Shown in pieces: positions 23,119-24,832 of a DNA stretch of 24,832 nt (position 1 is the stretch's first letter; each line of letters opens with the position of its first letter). Below the pieces are notes generated by a model. It was not told the origin of the DNA and made no database searches. It saw only the letters and a list, made by a program, of their open reading frames with translations. Source of the stretch: Anaerolineaceae bacterium UBA5211. GTDB taxonomy: Bacteria > Chloroflexota > Anaerolineae > Anaerolineales > Anaerolineaceae. The translations under genes and the position numbers were made by a program. The stretch is from positions 1-24,832 of the forward strand of contig DHVJ01000064.1 in NCBI GenBank assembly GCA_002412595.1, written 5' to 3'.

Positions 23119-24129
23119 ATGCAATCAACCCATAAACAATCGCATTCCGTAATCACCATTGTTATCGGTATTTTAATCCTGACTCAGATTATTTTTCTCA
23201 TCCAGGCAAACGGCTTTTGGCAAATCCCATTTTTTATTGTAATAGCTATCCTGGCAAGTTTGATGGTTTTTTGCATCAATTTTTATTATTTACAATCCGA
23301 TGCTTCCATTTTTAAATGCGGATTTCATGGATGGCAAGCTATAAAAAGTTCATTCCTGCGGACAGACAATCTTCTAACCGTCAAGAATGGCAACATTGAC
23401 CAAGACTATTTCCTGCTGAAAAACAAACCTCATAACGTCACTGTCTTCCTACACCCGGACAGTGCGGCAATATCTATAAATCGCAATGGTAACTTTCGGC
23501 TTTTATCTCCCGGTTTTCATGAACTGCGTTCAGGAGAAACGATTACCACCAGCTTTGATTTAAATATGCAAACAATATCCTGCGGGCCTGAGCGGGGAGA
23601 AAATCCCTTTTCCCAACGGAAAACAGGTGAAAATTACGCCAGTTTTCATGCCCGCCAGCTGCGCGCCCAGATGGTGCGTTCGATTACCGCCGATCACCAG
23701 GAAGTCTTTCCGGCTTTTACCATCCGCTACTGTTTGCAGCAGAAGAACAGATTAGACGAGGAGATTTTACTGAATCTTGCCAGGGGTTTATTTAAAGACA
23801 ATCAAAACGGCCCTGCTTCTCCTGTGTTGGACGCCTTACTGACCCGGCAAATATGCGCCTTTTGGTCAACAAGTATGCAGAAAGCGCCTCTGGCAGCCCT
23901 CCTGTCCGGCGCGAGCGGATATAGCTTCCATAACATCTTGGCGGATATGAATACAGCGCTAAATCCAATTCTTTCCGCCGATAAAACCACCCGAGCTGTA
24001 CACCCAAATGAACCTTTTTTAGCAGAAATCGCCCGTTTACGTCTTCCATTTATCCGGGTTTATCTAACCAATGTTTGGTACCTGGATATGGATCGTCCCA
24101 ATTCAGTGGACGCAAGGAGGGCAGTATGA
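23119..24129 (+). CDS. SPFH-like membrane protein, first of an overlapping pair
   Basis: A 336-residue protein. Two membrane segments at the N-terminus (ITIVIGILILTQIIFLI and IPFFIVIAILASLMVFCI) are followed by a soluble region. The stretch NVTVFLHPDSAAISINRNG then FRLLSPGFHELRSGETI has the beta-rich look of an SPFH/band-7 start, and QEVFPAFTIRYCLQQ fits the strand that closes that domain. The rest is helical with no known motif. The assignment to SPFH is by pattern only. The last codons overlap the next gene (ATGA), so the two are translationally coupled and probably form a membrane complex. The ATG lacks an obvious ribosome binding site. Confidence 0.65.
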   Translation: MQSTHKQSHSVITIVIGILILTQIIFLIQANGFWQIPFFIVIAILASLMVFCINFYYLQSDASIFKCGFHGWQAIKSSFLRTDNLLTVKNGNIDQDYFLLKNKPHNVTVFLHPDSAAISINRNGNFRLLSPGFHELRSGETITTSFDLNMQTISCGPERGENPFSQRKTGENYASFHARQLRAQMVRSITADHQEVFPAFTIRYCLQQKNRLDEEILLNLARGLFKDNQNGPASPVLDALLTRQICAFWSTSMQKAPLAALLSGASGYSFHNILADMNTALNPILSADKTTRAVHPNEPFLAEIARLRLPFIRVYLTNVWYLDMDRPNSVDARRAV

Positions 24130-24832
24130 GACAATCGAGCGGCGTTAGAGATGAGTTATTGAAGGTTGAACCACAATCAGGGCATCTGCGGCAGGTTTTG
24201 TGGTTGATCCTCATATTTATTATTTGGTCGCTCCTGGCTTATATCTCTTCCAGTGTTAACCCGCTGCCAGCACTACCCTCATTAGTTTCTTTTTTTAATT
24301 TGGAATCCTCCAGCCTGGCCACCGATCTATGGGAAGATATCCTGGGAAATTATTTTTCCGGATTCACTTTGTTGAATTTAGCCCTGTTTATTCTTCTGTC
24401 TCTGAATAGCTTTGCGGCAGCCGTACAGCTTTTACGCCGCGCGCTACATCTCTCGGATAAAAAAGCCGCACAACGCTATCTACGCAGTTGTCTCTTTTCC
24501 CGCCCTGATTATCCCCAACTCAATTTGTCGGAGCCTGATTTCCAGAAATCGGACGAGTGGAAAATTCTGGCCAGCATTGGAGGACCATGCTTCTTACAGG
24601 TCGGAACCACCGATGCGGTTTTAGTCAATGGATTAAATGACTTTGCGCAAATCTGCTTCCCCTCTCCAGATGAGGACAGCATGGTCTTTATCCATCAGGG
24701 TGAAAAAGTTTCACACATTTTTCCTGTTGACACTCTCCTCTTCAACCTGACCATCCATGCTATCGACAAAGCCAGCCAGTCCATAACCTGGCGTAATTTA
24801 CGCCTTTCCTGCGGCCTTTCAATTCCTTCCGA
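24126..24832 (+). CDS. SPFH-like membrane protein, partial at window end
   Basis: This frame starts at ATG 24126, overlapping the stop of the preceding gene by four bases, with AAGGAGGG upstream. It stays open for 235 codons to the window end, so its C-terminus is missing. MRQSSGVRDELL is followed by a first membrane segment (VLWLILIFIIWSLLAYI) and a second (LLNLALFILLSLNSFAAAVQLL). A region beginning ILASIGGPCFLQVGTTDAVL then VNGLNDFAQICFP resembles the opening strands of SPFH-like domains and the layout of the upstream partner. The function is unknown; its organisation matches its neighbour, suggesting a paralogous two-component membrane assembly. Confidence 0.7.
   Translation, partial: MRQSSGVRDELLKVEPQSGHLRQVLWLILIFIIWSLLAYISSSVNPLPALPSLVSFFNLESSSLATDLWEDILGNYFSGFTLLNLALFILLSLNSFAAAVQLLRRALHLSDKKAAQRYLRSCLFSRPDYPQLNLSEPDFQKSDEWKILASIGGPCFLQVGTTDAVLVNGLNDFAQICFPSPDEDSMVFIHQGEKVSHIFPVDTLLFNLTIHAIDKASQSITWRNLRLSCGLSIPS

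Overview
The window reads as a chromosomal segment of an environmental bacterium, most plausibly a Chloroflexota member of the Anaerolineae type. That assignment is an inference from gene content: a long-form nicotinate phosphoribosyltransferase, a DedA-like domain joined to a glycosyltransferase, a phosphodiester glycosidase-domain protein, Cys-rich lipoproteins and tandem SPFH-like membrane proteins. No rRNA or strong phylogenetic marker is present. The moderately GC-rich housekeeping backbone is interrupted by three clearly AT-rich accessory blocks.

Block 1 (1-3560) begins with the 3' end of a tRNA. It continues with a decayed tyrosine-recombinase C-terminus whose catalytic Tyr is Phe, an orphan lipoprotein, a second frameshifted recombinase remnant that stops 6 bases before the 5' half of a tRNA-Leu(UAA), a RES-domain toxin-like gene with a zinc-binding N-terminus, and a SEC-C motif remnant. 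It looks like the debris of tRNA-targeting integrative elements. From 3560 to 7949 lie envelope genes: a VTT (DedA-like)/GT2 fusion, a membrane-anchored phosphodiester glycosidase-domain protein, a tiny Gly-rich membrane protein and a Cys-rich lipoprotein. Block 2 (7950-9120) carries one AT-rich orphan gene bracketed by an 11-bp inverted repeat.

From 9127 to 14652 come mobB with a translationally coupled 49-residue protein, pncB followed by an SMP-30 lactonase gene, two adjacent GH25 muramidase genes (the second lacking two of four active-site acids), and the tmRNA gene ssrA. Block 3 (14653-17700) sits directly downstream of ssrA, a classical integration site. It is a compact four-gene AT-rich cassette: a radical SAM enzyme, a DEDD-exonuclease-like protein, a P-loop nucleoside-kinase-like protein and a small membrane protein. 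This is the best candidate for an undescribed system. The combination suggests nucleotide or peptide chemistry with a membrane effector, but its function is unknown.

From 17731 to the end the backbone resumes: a uridine phosphorylase-family gene, a glutathione peroxidase-OhrR peroxide-response operon with a candidate operator, an FHA-domain membrane protein, a structured intergenic element with nested complementary segments, thpR, rsfS (apparently started at CTG), a Bcp peroxiredoxin, a polytopic membrane protein, and an ATGA-overlapping pair of membrane proteins, the last running off the window.
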